The translations under genes and the position numbers were made by a program. A DNA stretch of 64,000 nucleotides, taken from contig JAWLBM010000001.1 of NCBI GenBank assembly GCA_041687675.1, positions 371,131-435,130 on the forward strand. Reading direction: 5' to 3'. The stretch comes from JAWLBM01 sp041687675. GTDB lineage: Bacteria; Pseudomonadota; Alphaproteobacteria; Rhizobiales; Pleomorphomonadaceae. Numbering within the stretch: the stretch's first letter is position 1; each line of letters starts with the position of its first letter. This document shows, piece after piece, positions 1-8,359 of this stretch. The notes under the pieces were generated by a model. The model ran no database searches. It was not told the DNA's origin and was given only the letters and a program-made list of their open reading frames with translations.

Positions 1-123
1 CTGGTGCCGCGGGCGATCGACGGCACCGCCGATCTGACCTATGGCGAGGACGGCCTCACCTGGCGCCTCGTCTTCCCGCGCCGCTACCTGGTCGAGCAGC
101 CCGCCCAGCCGGTGTACGCCTGA
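1..123 (+). CDS. C-terminal tail of a truncated upstream protein, possibly an HWE-type histidine kinase
   Basis: An open frame enters from the left edge and ends at a TGA at 121-123, leaving 40 codons. The peptide contains GEDGLTWRLVFPR near its end, which resembles the last beta-strand of the HATPase domain in HWE/HisKA_2 sensor kinases of Rhizobiales. The following genes (a Crp/Fnr regulator and a lone receiver) fit a signalling locus. The family call rests on this short tail only. Confidence 0.45.
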   Translation: MVPRAIDGTADLTYGEDGLTWRLVFPRRYLVEQPAQPVYA

Positions 124-221
124 CCTCTGCCGGAACCTCCGCCGTCCCCCGCTCGTTCGTTCCATGGCGGCTCGGCCGGGCATCGCGCCCCCCGGCCGCG
201 CCCGCCGACACGGACGAGGGA

Positions 222-977
222 ATGCAGCCGATGAAGACCACCTCCTGTCTCGCCCGCCAGTTCGCCCGCCACGGCGAACTCGAAGCCGCGGACGTGGAGG
301 CGCTCGAGGACGTCGAGCGGGAGCCGATCGGGGTCTCGGCCGGCGAGGTCCTGCGGACCCAGGGCAGTCCGTTCAGCGACCTCGTGGTGGTCCGCGAAGG
401 CTGGACGTCCACCTGGTACGAACTCGGCGACGGCAACCGCCAGGTGGTGTTCGTCCACGTCTCCGGCGACATCGCCGGCCTGCACGACCTGCCGTTCGAG
501 GATGCGATGACGACCACCGTCGCGCTCACCGACGCCACCGTCTGCCGGATGCCGCGCCGCCGCCTCACACAGCTCATCGAGCGCTCGCCCAGGATTGCGG
601 CGATCCTCGTCGCAATCCAGCTGCAGCAGCAGGCGATCCTGGTGGAGCGGCTGGTCTCCCTCGGCTGCCGGTCCGCGATCCGCCGCACCGCCCACCTGAT
701 CCTCGAGCTGGATCGACGGCGCGGCGAGGCGGTGGTCGCCTCCGGGTCCGGCATCCCGCTCTCGCAGCGCCAGCTGGCCGACTGCCTGGGCCTGACGGAG
801 GTGCACGTGAACCGCTGCATCCGCCAGCTGAAGGAGGCCGGCGCCATCGCCGTCGGGCGCAACCGGCTGGACGTCCTCGACCGCGATGCCCTCGCGCGCT
901 TCGCCCGCTTCGACCCCTCCTTCCTCGAGCCCAGCATCGAGTATCTCGGCGGCCGCCCCGAGCCCGAGCGGATCTGA
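222..977 (+). CDS. Crp/Fnr-family transcriptional regulator
   Basis: A 251-residue protein with the usual two-part layout: an N-terminal cyclic-nucleotide-binding-type beta-barrel (about residues 25-140) and a C-terminal winged helix whose recognition helix lies in LSQRQLADCLGLTEVHVNR (about residues 185-203). It lacks the cluster of N-terminal cysteines that would mark an oxygen-sensing [4Fe-4S] FNR, so the effector is unknown. Alternative ATG at 231 is possible. It sits between a probable kinase tail and a single-domain receiver. In Rhizobiales, Crp-like proteins of this type often lie in general stress or signalling loci, which is inference here. Confidence 0.85.
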   Translation: MQPMKTTSCLARQFARHGELEAADVEALEDVEREPIGVSAGEVLRTQGSPFSDLVVVREGWTSTWYELGDGNRQVVFVHVSGDIAGLHDLPFEDAMTTTVALTDATVCRMPRRRLTQLIERSPRIAAILVAIQLQQQAILVERLVSLGCRSAIRRTAHLILELDRRRGEAVVASGSGIPLSQRQLADCLGLTEVHVNRCIRQLKEAGAIAVGRNRLDVLDRDALARFARFDPSFLEPSIEYLGGRPEPERI

Positions 978-1100
978 TGCGGCGCAAGGCCGCTGCGAAA
1001 AGGTTTGCTGGTCAACCCAGTTTAATGACGGGCGGCGGCTTCGCTGGAATGTTGCGGATCCGGGGTGGGGGCTCCTCCCGGAAAGGTGCGGGCGACCCAC

Positions 1101-1469
1101 ATGGCCGTGACCGAACGGTTCGTTCTCGTGGTCGAGGACGATCCCATCATTGCGTTCGACCTTGAATCCGTCCTTACCGACCTCGGCTACCACGGGGTGA
1201 GGCTCTTCCGGGAGAACGAGTCGGCGATCCGGTGGCTCGCCACCGAGCGGCCGGACTTCGCCATCCTCGACTACAAGCTGGCCAGCGGCACGTCCATGGA
1301 CACCGCGGCGGTGCTGCTGCGCGACCGGGTGCCGATGGTCTTCGTCACCGGCTATGGGGAGGACCTGCCGCTGCCCGACGCCTTCGCCGGCTGCCCGGTG
1401 CTGAGCAAGCCGATCGACAAGTCCGCCCTGTCCGCCCTGCTGCCCTCGTGGGCGACGTCCTCGGCGTGA
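1101..1469 (+). CDS. Single-domain response regulator (receiver only)
   Basis: A 122-residue CheY-like receiver with no output domain. The acidic pair is D13-D14, the phospho-acceptor is D57 (in FAILDYKL), the switch threonine is T83 and the conserved lysine is K103 (in LSKPID). The ATG at 1101 is preferred over a GTG at 1065 because receiver homology begins immediately after it and a purine-rich stretch (GGAAAGG, about 1079) precedes it. Such proteins act by phosphorelay or by protein-protein contact. The kinase ending at position 123 is a possible partner. Confidence 0.88.
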   Translation: MAVTERFVLVVEDDPIIAFDLESVLTDLGYHGVRLFRENESAIRWLATERPDFAILDYKLASGTSMDTAAVLLRDRVPMVFVTGYGEDLPLPDAFAGCPVLSKPIDKSALSALLPSWATSSA

Positions 1470-1480
1470 GACGAGGTCGC

Positions 1481-2260
1481 TCAGCCGCGCGGCCGGTAGC
1501 GCTCGAACCAGCCGAGCCCGTCGACGGTCCCGGCCGCGGGCCGGTACTCGCAGCCGACGAAGCCGCGGTAGCCCAGGCGGTCGAGGAGGCCGAACAGGCG
1601 GTGGTCGTCGAGTTCGCCGCTGCCGGGCTCGTGCCGCTCCGGCACCGAGGCGATCTGGACGTGGCCGATCAGCGGGAACATCGCCTCGATCGCCCGCGTC
1701 ACGTCGCCGGCCATGATCTGCCGGTGGTAGATGTCGAACTGCAGCAGGACGTTGTCCCGGCCCGAGGCGGCGATCAGCTCGCGGGCGAGGTCGAAGGAAT
1801 TGAGGAAGTAGCCCGGCATGTCGCGCGGGTTGATCGGCTCGATCACGATGTGCATGCCGCGCGGCCCGGCCGCGTCCGCGGCCGCCTTGAGGCAGTCGAG
1901 GTAGCGGCCGCGGGCGGCGGCGTCCGCCGGATCGCCGAGCCCCGCCATCATGTGCATGCGGCCGACGCCGGTGGCCTCGGCGTAGTCGAGCGCCCTGGCG
2001 AGGCCGGCGCGGAAGTCCTCGGCGCGGCCGGGCAGGGAGGCGACGCCGCGCTCGCCGGCGGTCCAGTCGCCCGGCGGCAGGTTGAAGAGGGCGAGGGTCA
2101 GCCCCGCCCGGTCCAGCGCGCCCGCGACCTCGGCCGGCGAATGATCATAGGGGAAGAGGAACTCCACCGCGTCGAAGCCGGCGTCGGCGGCCGCGGCGAA
2201 GCGGTCGAGAAAGCCGTGCTCCTGGAACATCATGGAGAGGTTGGCGGCGAAGCGGGGCAT
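1481..2260 (-). CDS. hyi: Hydroxypyruvate isomerase-like sugar isomerase (TIM barrel)
   Basis: A 259-residue xylose-isomerase-like TIM barrel. It starts MPRFAANLSMMF, a typical start for hydroxypyruvate isomerase and its relative OtnI. Conserved acidic and metal-site segments include VIEPINPRDMPG, LQFDIYHRQIM and the C-terminal VGCEYRP. The family interconverts hydroxypyruvate and tartronate semialdehyde, or isomerises 2-oxo-tetronate. The start at 2260 is chosen because the longer frame upstream has no family homology. It is divergent from the TRAP transporter, which suggests but does not prove a shared substrate. Substrate choice between Hyi and OtnI cannot be settled from sequence alone. 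Confidence 0.85.
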   Translation of the reverse strand: MPRFAANLSMMFQEHGFLDRFAAAADAGFDAVEFLFPYDHSPAEVAGALDRAGLTLALFNLPPGDWTAGERGVASLPGRAEDFRAGLARALDYAEATGVGRMHMMAGLGDPADAAARGRYLDCLKAAADAAGPRGMHIVIEPINPRDMPGYFLNSFDLARELIAASGRDNVLLQFDIYHRQIMAGDVTRAIEAMFPLIGHVQIASVPERHEPGSGELDDHRLFGLLDRLGYRGFVGCEYRPAAGTVDGLGWFERYRPRG

Positions 2261-2482
2261 GGACGGATCCTCGGCGGGGACGGGCCGGGCCACCATGCCC
2301 CGGCGCCTCGCCCGCGCGCAACCCGGGCGGCCGGACGGGGCCGAATTTCCACTGGCGGCGGCCCGGCGCTTGCCGCATTCTCCGCAGCCTGGGGGAACAC
2401 GGTGACATGTTGCCCGCGGCCGGGGAGGCCGGCGGGCGACGTGGTCCGGCAACGAGATACGAGACAGGAAAGAGGAACGCGT

Positions 2483-3439
2483 ATGATCCGAGTGACGAGG
2501 AGATCGGTGATCGCGGCCGCCTGCGCGGCGACCATGGGCCTAGCGGCCCTTCCCGCGAAGGCCGAGGAGTTCATCAACGTGCTGACCGGCGGCACGTCGG
2601 GCGTCTACTATCCGCTCGGCGTCGCGCTTTCGAAGATCTACGGCGAGACCATCCCCGACGCCCGCACGCAGGTCCAGTCGACCAAGGCGTCGGTCGAGAA
2701 CCTCAACCTCCTGCAGCAGGGCCGCGGCGAGATCGCCTTCGCCCTCGGCGACAGCGTGAAGCTCGCCTGGGAGGGCAACGAGGAGGCCGGCTTCAAGGCC
2801 CCGCTCGACAAGCTGCGCGGCATCGCCGCCATCTACCCCAACTACATCCAGATCGTCGCCTCGGCGGACTCCGGCATCCGGACGCTGGAGGACCTGAAGG
2901 GCAAGAGCCTCTCCGTCGGCGCGCCGAAGTCCGGCACCGAGCTCAACGCCCGGGCGATCTTCCAGGCTGCCGGCATGAGCTACGACGACCTCGGCAAGAC
3001 CGAGTACCTGCCCTTCGCCGAGTCGGTGGAGTTGATCAAGAACCGCCAGCTCGACGCCACGCTGCAGTCCGCCGGCCTCGGCGTCGCCTCCATCAAGGAC
3101 CTCTCCAACTCGATCGACGTCAACATGGTGGCCGTGCCGGCCGAGGTCGTCGAGAAGCTCGGCGCGCCCTACGTGCCGGCCACCATTCCGGCGGGCACCT
3201 ACGAGGGCCAGGCCGAGGACGTGCCGACGGTGGCGGTGGTGAACTTCCTCGTCACCCACGAGGACGTCTCCGAGGAGACCGCCTACCAGATGACGAAGCA
3301 GCTGTTCGAGAACCTCCCGGAGCTCGAGGCCGCCCACGCGGCCGCGAAGGCGATCAAGCTCGACAGCGCCCTCGGCGGCATGCCCGTGCCGCTGCATCCC
3401 GGCGCCGAGCGCTACTACAAGGAAAAGGGCCTGATGTGA
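2483..3439 (+). CDS. TAXI-family TRAP transporter solute-binding receptor
   Basis: A 318-residue periplasmic receptor. Residues 1-27 form a signal peptide ending in LPAKA. The mature part begins FINVLTGGTSGVYYPLG, the signature of TAXI receptors (TRAP-associated extracytoplasmic immunogenic proteins). It binds a small organic acid or amino-acid-like solute and delivers it to the membrane components. A good ribosome-binding site (GGAAAGAGGA) lies just upstream of the ATG. The permease gene follows after about 100 nt. Ligand unknown. Confidence 0.93.
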   Translation: MIRVTRRSVIAAACAATMGLAALPAKAEEFINVLTGGTSGVYYPLGVALSKIYGETIPDARTQVQSTKASVENLNLLQQGRGEIAFALGDSVKLAWEGNEEAGFKAPLDKLRGIAAIYPNYIQIVASADSGIRTLEDLKGKSLSVGAPKSGTELNARAIFQAAGMSYDDLGKTEYLPFAESVELIKNRQLDATLQSAGLGVASIKDLSNSIDVNMVAVPAEVVEKLGAPYVPATIPAGTYEGQAEDVPTVAVVNFLVTHEDVSEETAYQMTKQLFENLPELEAAHAAAKAIKLDSALGGMPVPLHPGAERYYKEKGLM

Positions 3440-3542
3440 TCCGCTCCGGCGGGTCGTGACGGACCGGCGTCCGCCGGCGGGCACCCGCCCGCCCGGCGGA
3501 CCCATCCCTGCCGAACGTTTCGAGATCCCGGGTGGGCCGCCG

Positions 3543-5660
3543 ATGGCCGATGTCGTCAAGCAGCACGGGGCGCCGGCAGGCGATCGGGGCCTCGCCATCC
3601 ACGATCCGCTGGCGGAGAGCTTCCCGAAAAGCGCGGAGGGCCGGCTGCTGTTCTGGCTGGCGGTGGCCTTCTCCACCTTCCAGATCGCCACGGCGGCGCA
3701 CCTCATCGACCTGCCGAGCCAGGTGGTCCGGGCCGTTCACGTCGGCTTCCTGACGCTGCTGACCTTCCCGCTGGTGGCGGCGGCGCGGCGGGCCGGACCG
3801 GCGGTGAAGGCGCTCGCCTGGGCCTTCTCCGCCGCGGGCGTCGCCGTCGCCGCCTACCAGTGGATCGAATACGCCCCGCTGCTGCTCCGGGCCGGCGATC
3901 CCTCGACGCTCGACCTCGTCTTCGGCGTCGTCGCCCTCGCCACCGTCTTCGCCGCCGCCTGGGCGATCATGGGACCGGCCCTGCCGATCATCTCCGGCCT
4001 CTTCCTCGCCTATTGCCTGTTCGGCGAGTACCTGCCCGCGCCTCTCAATCACCGGGGCTACGACGTCTCCCAGGTGATCGAGCACATGGCCTACGGCACC
4101 GAGGGCATCTACGGCATCCCGATCTTCGTTTCGTCGTCCTACATCTTCCTCTTCATCCTGTTCGGCGCCTTCCTGGAGAGAGCGGGGATGATCGGCCTGT
4201 TCACCGACGTCTCGCTCGGCCTGGTCGGCCACAAGCGCGGCGGCGCGGCCAAGGTGTCGGTGATCTCCTCCGGGCTGATGGGCACCATCTCCGGGTCCGG
4301 CGTCGCCAACGTGGTGACCACCGGCCAGTTCACCATCCCGCTGATGAAGAAGTTCGGCTACCGGCCCGCCTTCGCCGGCGGCGTCGAGGCCACCGCCTCG
4401 ATGGGCGGGCAGATCATGCCGCCGGTGATGGGCGCGGTCGCCTTCATCATGGCCGAGACGCTGGGCGTCGACTACGCCGAGGTGGTCAAGGCGGCGGTGA
4501 TCCCGGCGCTGCTCTACTTCGCCTCGGCCTTCTGGATGGTCCACCTCGAGGCCGGCAAGTACGGCCTCGTCGGCCTGCCGCGCGAGGAACTGCCCTCGGC
4601 GCTCCGGGCGGTGCGCGAGCGCTGGTACCTGATCCTGCCGCTCGCCGTGCTCGTCCACCTGCTGTTCTCCGGCTACACGCCGCTGTTCGCCGGCACCATC
4701 GGCCTTTCGCTGACGGTGCTGCTGATCCTCGGCGGGTCGATCGCGCTCGGCTTTCCCTCCACCGCGATCCGGGTGATCTTCTGGATCGGCCTCGGCCTCG
4801 TCGCCGCGGCCTTCTTCCGCTACGGCATCGACGTCCTGCTCCTCGCCACGCTGGCGCTCGTCGCCTGGAACGCGGTGACCAGGGGCGGCCGCGAGACGCT
4901 GGCCGCCTGCCGCGATTCGCTCGGCGAGGGCGCCAAGACGGCGCTGCCCGTCGGCGTCGCCTGCGCGGTCGTCGGCATCATCGTCGGGACCATGACGCTG
5001 ACCGGCGCGGCCACCACCTTCGGCCAGTTCATCGTCTCGGTCGGCGAGCAGAGCCTGTTCCTGTCGCTGCTGCTCACGATGGTCACCTGCATCGTGCTCG
5101 GCATGGGGATCCCGACGATCCCCAACTACATCATCACCTCCTCGATCGCCGGGCCCGCGCTCCTCGAACTCGGCGTGCCGCTGATCGTCAGCCACATGTT
5201 CGTGTTCTACTTCGGCATCCTCGCCGACCTGACCCCGCCGGTGGCGCTCGCCTGCTTCGCCGCGGCGCCGATCGCCCGGGAAAGCGGCCTGAAGATCGCC
5301 CTCGAGGCGATCAAGGTGGCGGCGGCGGGGTTCGTGATCCCGTTCATGGCGATCTACACCCCGGCGCTGATGCTGCAGGACGGCGGGCCGCTCGCCGCCT
5401 CGATCGGATACATTCCGGCGGTCGCCTACATCGTCCTGAAGGCGGTGATCGGCATCGGCCTCTGGGGCGCGGCGGTGATCGGCTTCCTCGGCGGCCCGCT
5501 GCCCTGGTGGCTGCGCCTCCTCGCCATGGCCGCCGCCTTCACCCTGGTCGCGGCGCTCCCCGTCACCGACGAGATCGGCTTCGCCCTTGCCGCGCTGTTC
5601 GCCGTCCTCGCCTGGCGGCGGACCCGCGCCCTGGCCGCGCCGACGCCGGCGGGGCCGTGA
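3543..5660 (+). CDS. TRAP transporter fused permease (DctQM type, TAXI system)
   Basis: A 705-residue integral membrane protein combining the small (DctQ-like) and large (DctM-like) TRAP subunits, as is usual for TAXI systems. Multiple hydrophobic helices cover most of the length. Conserved DctM segments include GTISGSGVANVVTTGQF (near residues 243-260) and GMGIPTIPNYI (near residue 520). It couples solute uptake to an ion gradient. ATG 3543 is preferred over a GTG at 3456 because the residues before it look non-coding and family homology starts after it. The stop overlaps the next gene's start, indicating translational coupling. Confidence 0.93.
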   Translation: MADVVKQHGAPAGDRGLAIHDPLAESFPKSAEGRLLFWLAVAFSTFQIATAAHLIDLPSQVVRAVHVGFLTLLTFPLVAAARRAGPAVKALAWAFSAAGVAVAAYQWIEYAPLLLRAGDPSTLDLVFGVVALATVFAAAWAIMGPALPIISGLFLAYCLFGEYLPAPLNHRGYDVSQVIEHMAYGTEGIYGIPIFVSSSYIFLFILFGAFLERAGMIGLFTDVSLGLVGHKRGGAAKVSVISSGLMGTISGSGVANVVTTGQFTIPLMKKFGYRPAFAGGVEATASMGGQIMPPVMGAVAFIMAETLGVDYAEVVKAAVIPALLYFASAFWMVHLEAGKYGLVGLPREELPSALRAVRERWYLILPLAVLVHLLFSGYTPLFAGTIGLSLTVLLILGGSIALGFPSTAIRVIFWIGLGLVAAAFFRYGIDVLLLATLALVAWNAVTRGGRETLAACRDSLGEGAKTALPVGVACAVVGIIVGTMTLTGAATTFGQFIVSVGEQSLFLSLLLTMVTCIVLGMGIPTIPNYIITSSIAGPALLELGVPLIVSHMFVFYFGILADLTPPVALACFAAAPIARESGLKIALEAIKVAAAGFVIPFMAIYTPALMLQDGGPLAASIGYIPAVAYIVLKAVIGIGLWGAAVIGFLGGPLPWWLRLLAMAAAFTLVAALPVTDEIGFALAALFAVLAWRRTRALAAPTPAGP

Positions 5661-6031
5661 GCCTTTGCGTCCTTGCCGGCGGCGTGGCGACGCGCCTCGC
5701 CGCCGCGGCCTTCACCCTCTCCTGGGTGCACTCCGTCGAGGGCACGGAGTGGCGGGAGTCCTGGCGGGTCGAGCCGGCGGGCCTCGTCCTCGCCGAGGCG
5801 CGGGTGAAGGGATCCGGCGCCGGCATGGACCCGGGCGAGGGGGCGCGGCTCGAGGACGGCTGGTGGGTTTGGACGCCGGACCTTCCGCCCCAGCCGCGCC
5901 TGGTCCTCGCCGCCTCCGGCGCCACCCGCTCGGCCTGGACCCTCTGCACGGCCACCCGCTGCCTCGACCTCGGCGCGACGGCGGCAGACCCGGTCGAGAT
6001 CGCCCCTTGCGGGATTCCGCCGCCGGACTGA
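5657..6031 (+). CDS. DUF1850 protein associated with TAXI TRAP transporters
   Basis: A 124-residue protein starting at a GTG that overlaps the permease stop (GTGA, 5657-5660). It has a short hydrophobic N-terminus and then the pattern typical of DUF1850: WVHSVEGTEWRESW, a GSGAGMDPG turn, and DGWWVWTP. Members of this family lie beside TAXI permease genes and are thought to be accessory proteins of the transporter; their biochemical role is not established. The overlap gives good support that this short frame is real. Confidence 0.85.
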   Translation: MSLCVLAGGVATRLAAAAFTLSWVHSVEGTEWRESWRVEPAGLVLAEARVKGSGAGMDPGEGARLEDGWWVWTPDLPPQPRLVLAASGATRSAWTLCTATRCLDLGATAADPVEIAPCGIPPPD

Positions 6032-6106
6032 CGAAGACCGCCCTTTCGCGGCGGACCCTCTCCCCGCTATCAATGGGGCTCCCCCGGAGAGACCGGAGAG
6101 CCCGCC

Positions 6107-6562
6107 TTGGACAGTCGCAACCTCGCTCCCGGCCGCTACGCCGGCTCCGACCTCCGTCCCGGCGACTGGTACGAGACGCAGGCGCTGGTGGTCACCGAGG
6201 CGCACATCGTCGCCTTCGCCGGCATCTCCGGCGACTTCTTCGACGTCCACATGGATGACGAGTTCGCCCGCGCCGAGGGGTTCCCGGCGCGGATCGCCCA
6301 TGGCCTCCTCGTGCTTTCGCTGGTGGACGGGCTGAAGAATCGGGCGAAGGTGCAGCTCGAGGCGATCGCCACGCTGAACTGGACCTGGGACTTCAAGGCG
6401 GCCGTCGTCGCCGGCGACCGGATCCGAGTCCGCGTCGGGATCGAGACCGTCCGGATCACCCGCAGGCCCGAGCGCAGCGTCGCGCTGCTCCGGATGACGG
6501 CCCTGAACCAGCGCGGAGAGACCGTGCAGGAGGGCACCAACACGCTGCTGATGCGGACCTGA
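6107..6562 (+). CDS. MaoC-like (R)-specific enoyl-CoA hydratase / dehydratase
   Basis: A 151-residue hot-dog-fold protein. The hydratase-2 signature is visible: FAGISGDFFDVHMDDEFA, with the catalytic Asp and His, followed by RIAHGLLVLSL. Such enzymes hydrate enoyl-CoA or related thioesters. The start appears to be TTG at 6107, preceded by GGAGAG at 6095-6100; no ATG fits the family N-terminus. It is followed after 45 nt by an SDR dehydrogenase, so hydration and oxidation may act on the same metabolite. Substrate unknown. Confidence 0.85.
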   Translation: MDSRNLAPGRYAGSDLRPGDWYETQALVVTEAHIVAFAGISGDFFDVHMDDEFARAEGFPARIAHGLLVLSLVDGLKNRAKVQLEAIATLNWTWDFKAAVVAGDRIRVRVGIETVRITRRPERSVALLRMTALNQRGETVQEGTNTLLMRT

Positions 6563-6607
6563 CGGGCGACGCCCGTGGTCCGGAGATCCATGGAGGAGAG
6601 ACGAAGC

Positions 6608-7369
6608 ATGTCCCTGTTCGACCTCACCGGCCGGCTCGCGCTGGTCACCGGGTCCTCGCGCGGCATCGGCGAGGCGATCGCCGGCGGCCTGGCGCGGGCC
6701 GGCGCCCACATCGTGCTGAACGGTCGCGACCCTGACCGGCTGGAGGAGACCCGGGCGAAGATGGCGGCGGAGGGCCACACCGTCCACGTCCGCGCCTTCG
6801 ACGTCACCGACCCCGAGGCGGTCGCCGCCGCCGTGGAGGACATCGAGGGCTCGATCGGCCCGATCGAGATCCTCGTCAACAACGCCGGCATGCAGCACAG
6901 GGCGCCGCTGCAGGACTTCCCGCACGACATGTGGCACAAGCTCCGCGCCGCCAACATCGACAGCGTCTTCTTCGTCGGCCAGGCCGTGGCGCGGAAGATG
7001 ATCCCGCGCGGGCGCGGCAAGATCATCAACATCGCCTCGGTGGGCTCGGAACTCGCCCGCGAGACGATCGCCCCCTACACCATGTCGAAGGGCGCGGTGA
7101 AGTCGCTGACCCGCGGCATGGCGGCCGACTGGGCCCGCTTCGGCCTGCAGATCAACGCCATCGGCCCCGGCTACTTCAAGACGGTGCTGAACCGCGACCT
7201 CGTCGCCAACCCGACCTTCAACGCCTGGGTGGAGAAGCGCACGCCGGCCGGCCGCTGGGGCGAGCTCGAGGAACTCGCCGGCGCGGCGGTGTTCCTCGCG
7301 TCCGACGCCTCCAGCTACGTCAACGGCCACCTGCTGATGGTGGACGGCGCGATCAGCGTCAGCCTCTGA
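6608..7369 (+). CDS. SDR-family oxidoreductase, gluconate 5-dehydrogenase-like
   Basis: A 253-residue classical short-chain dehydrogenase. It has a Rossmann glycine motif (GSSRGIG, about residues 15-21), NNAG (about residue 92), a catalytic serine in ASVGSE, and YTMSK with catalytic Tyr and Lys. The N-terminal segment MSLFDLTGRLALVTG and the overall motif pattern resemble gluconate 5-dehydrogenases (IdnO/Gno). ATG 6608 follows GGAGGAGAG. It probably belongs to the same transcription unit as the MaoC gene and perhaps the TRAP system. The exact polyol or keto-acid substrate is not determined. Confidence 0.88.
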   Translation: MSLFDLTGRLALVTGSSRGIGEAIAGGLARAGAHIVLNGRDPDRLEETRAKMAAEGHTVHVRAFDVTDPEAVAAAVEDIEGSIGPIEILVNNAGMQHRAPLQDFPHDMWHKLRAANIDSVFFVGQAVARKMIPRGRGKIINIASVGSELARETIAPYTMSKGAVKSLTRGMAADWARFGLQINAIGPGYFKTVLNRDLVANPTFNAWVEKRTPAGRWGELEELAGAAVFLASDASSYVNGHLLMVDGAISVSL

Positions 7370-7378
7370 CGGCGGCGC

Positions 7379-7401
7379 GGCCGGGGAACATGCCCCCGGC
7401 C
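7379..7401 (+). terminator. Stem-loop after the SDR gene
   Basis: GGCCGGGG (7379-7386) pairs with CCCCGGCC (7394-7401) around a 7-nt loop, 10 nt after the SDR stop. It is followed by GCGCGGTTTCTCC and not by a clean T-run, so it is a possible terminator or mRNA-end structure. Confidence 0.4.
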
Positions 7402-7453
7402 CGCGCGGTTTCTCCGGTGGCGCCGGCATTCGGCCGGGCTGCCGGAGAGCCTG

Positions 7454-8029
7454 ATGGAAACCGAATTCTTCCACCCGCCGATCTCGAACGACGACATCAT
7501 CCTGCGGCTGGCGGTGGCGGCGGCCGCGGGGCTCGTGCTCGGCATCGACCGGGAACTGCGCGGAATCGCGGCGGGGATCCGCACCCACGCTCTGGTGGCG
7601 GTGAGCGCGGCGGTGATCATGATCTCCTCGCTGATGCTGTTCGCCGACGTGCGCGACATGCCGGGCGTGCAGTCGCCGGACCCGCTTCGCGCGATCCAGG
7701 GCATCGCCCAGGCGATCGGCTTCGTCGCCGCCGGCGCGATCTTCTTCGCCCGCGGCCGGGTGCACAACCTGACCTCGGCCGCCAACGTCTGGCTCGCCGC
7801 CTCCGCCGGCATCGCCGCCGGGGCCGGGCAGCTGTCGCTGGCCCTGATCACCATCGCCTTCGGCATCGTCATCGTGTCGGTGGTGCGGGTGATCGAGGTC
7901 TACCTGCCCGGCAGCGACAAGACCTCGCCCTCCGAGGTGACCGACGACCGCCCGCCGGACACGGACGGGAAGGATCCGCCCCGGTCCGGCCGGCGCGAGC
8001 CGGGGCGGACGGACCTCGGGCATCGGTAG
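7454..8029 (+). CDS. MgtC/SapB-family membrane protein
   Basis: A 191-residue protein with about four hydrophobic helices and the hallmark GLVLGIDRELRG-x-AAGIRTHALV near residues 27-50, typical of the MgtC/SapB N-terminal domain. It lacks the C-terminal ACT-like domain of virulence MgtC. Members have been linked to growth in low Mg2+ and to membrane homeostasis; the role here is unknown. The hydrophilic tail (about residues 155-191) is low in complexity. ATG 7454 follows GGAGAG. Confidence 0.85.
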   Translation: METEFFHPPISNDDIILRLAVAAAAGLVLGIDRELRGIAAGIRTHALVAVSAAVIMISSLMLFADVRDMPGVQSPDPLRAIQGIAQAIGFVAAGAIFFARGRVHNLTSAANVWLAASAGIAAGAGQLSLALITIAFGIVIVSVVRVIEVYLPGSDKTSPSEVTDDRPPDTDGKDPPRSGRREPGRTDLGHR

Positions 8030-8220
8030 GGTCGGGCCGCCGTCCGGCCGATGGAGGCGACGCGCTGGTCGCGCAGGCGGCGCGCGGCCGCCCGTGGCGG
8101 CATGGCGATCGAGAACCAGCGCCGGACGGTGTCGTAGACGAACCCCACCTGGCCGCCCGTCCCCCGCCCGATGCCCTCGGTCCAGAACCACAAGATGGCG
8201 TTCAATCGGCGCATTGGCAT
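7900..8220 (-). CDS. Possible small protein on the opposite strand, unknown function
   Basis: A 106-codon frame runs from an ATG at 8218-8220 to a TAG at 7900-7902. Its first 65 or so codons have the strong third-position G/C preference of real genes here and encode a basic, aromatic-rich peptide (starts MPMRRLNAILWFW). The last third overlaps the 3' end of the MgtC-like gene. No family recognised. It would otherwise leave 8030-8359 empty. It could be a genuine small membrane-associated protein or chance coding potential. Confidence 0.33.
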   Translation of the reverse strand: MPMRRLNAILWFWTEGIGRGTGGQVGFVYDTVRRWFSIAMPPRAAARRLRDQRVASIGRTAARPYRCPRSVRPGSRRPDRGGSFPSVSGGRSSVTSEGEVLSLPGR

Positions 8221-8359
8221 TGCTCGCCGTTCACGCTCACCGGTTCGCAACCCCGGTTGCGTACCCGCGAGCATCCGCCCGACCCCTGCCCGGCGCGGCC
8301 TGCAACGCATGCCGCCGCGGCGGGTTGTCCCTCGTACGTTCCACGAACCGGAGAGCGAC

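Noticed and set aside
3354..5195. A 613-codon open frame on the minus strand opposite the TRAP permease
   Set aside because: Its product is dominated by Asp, Gly, Arg, Glu and Gln with no domain or hydrophobic pattern. It is the mirror of a GC-rich coding strand; the plus-strand permease has clear family motifs.
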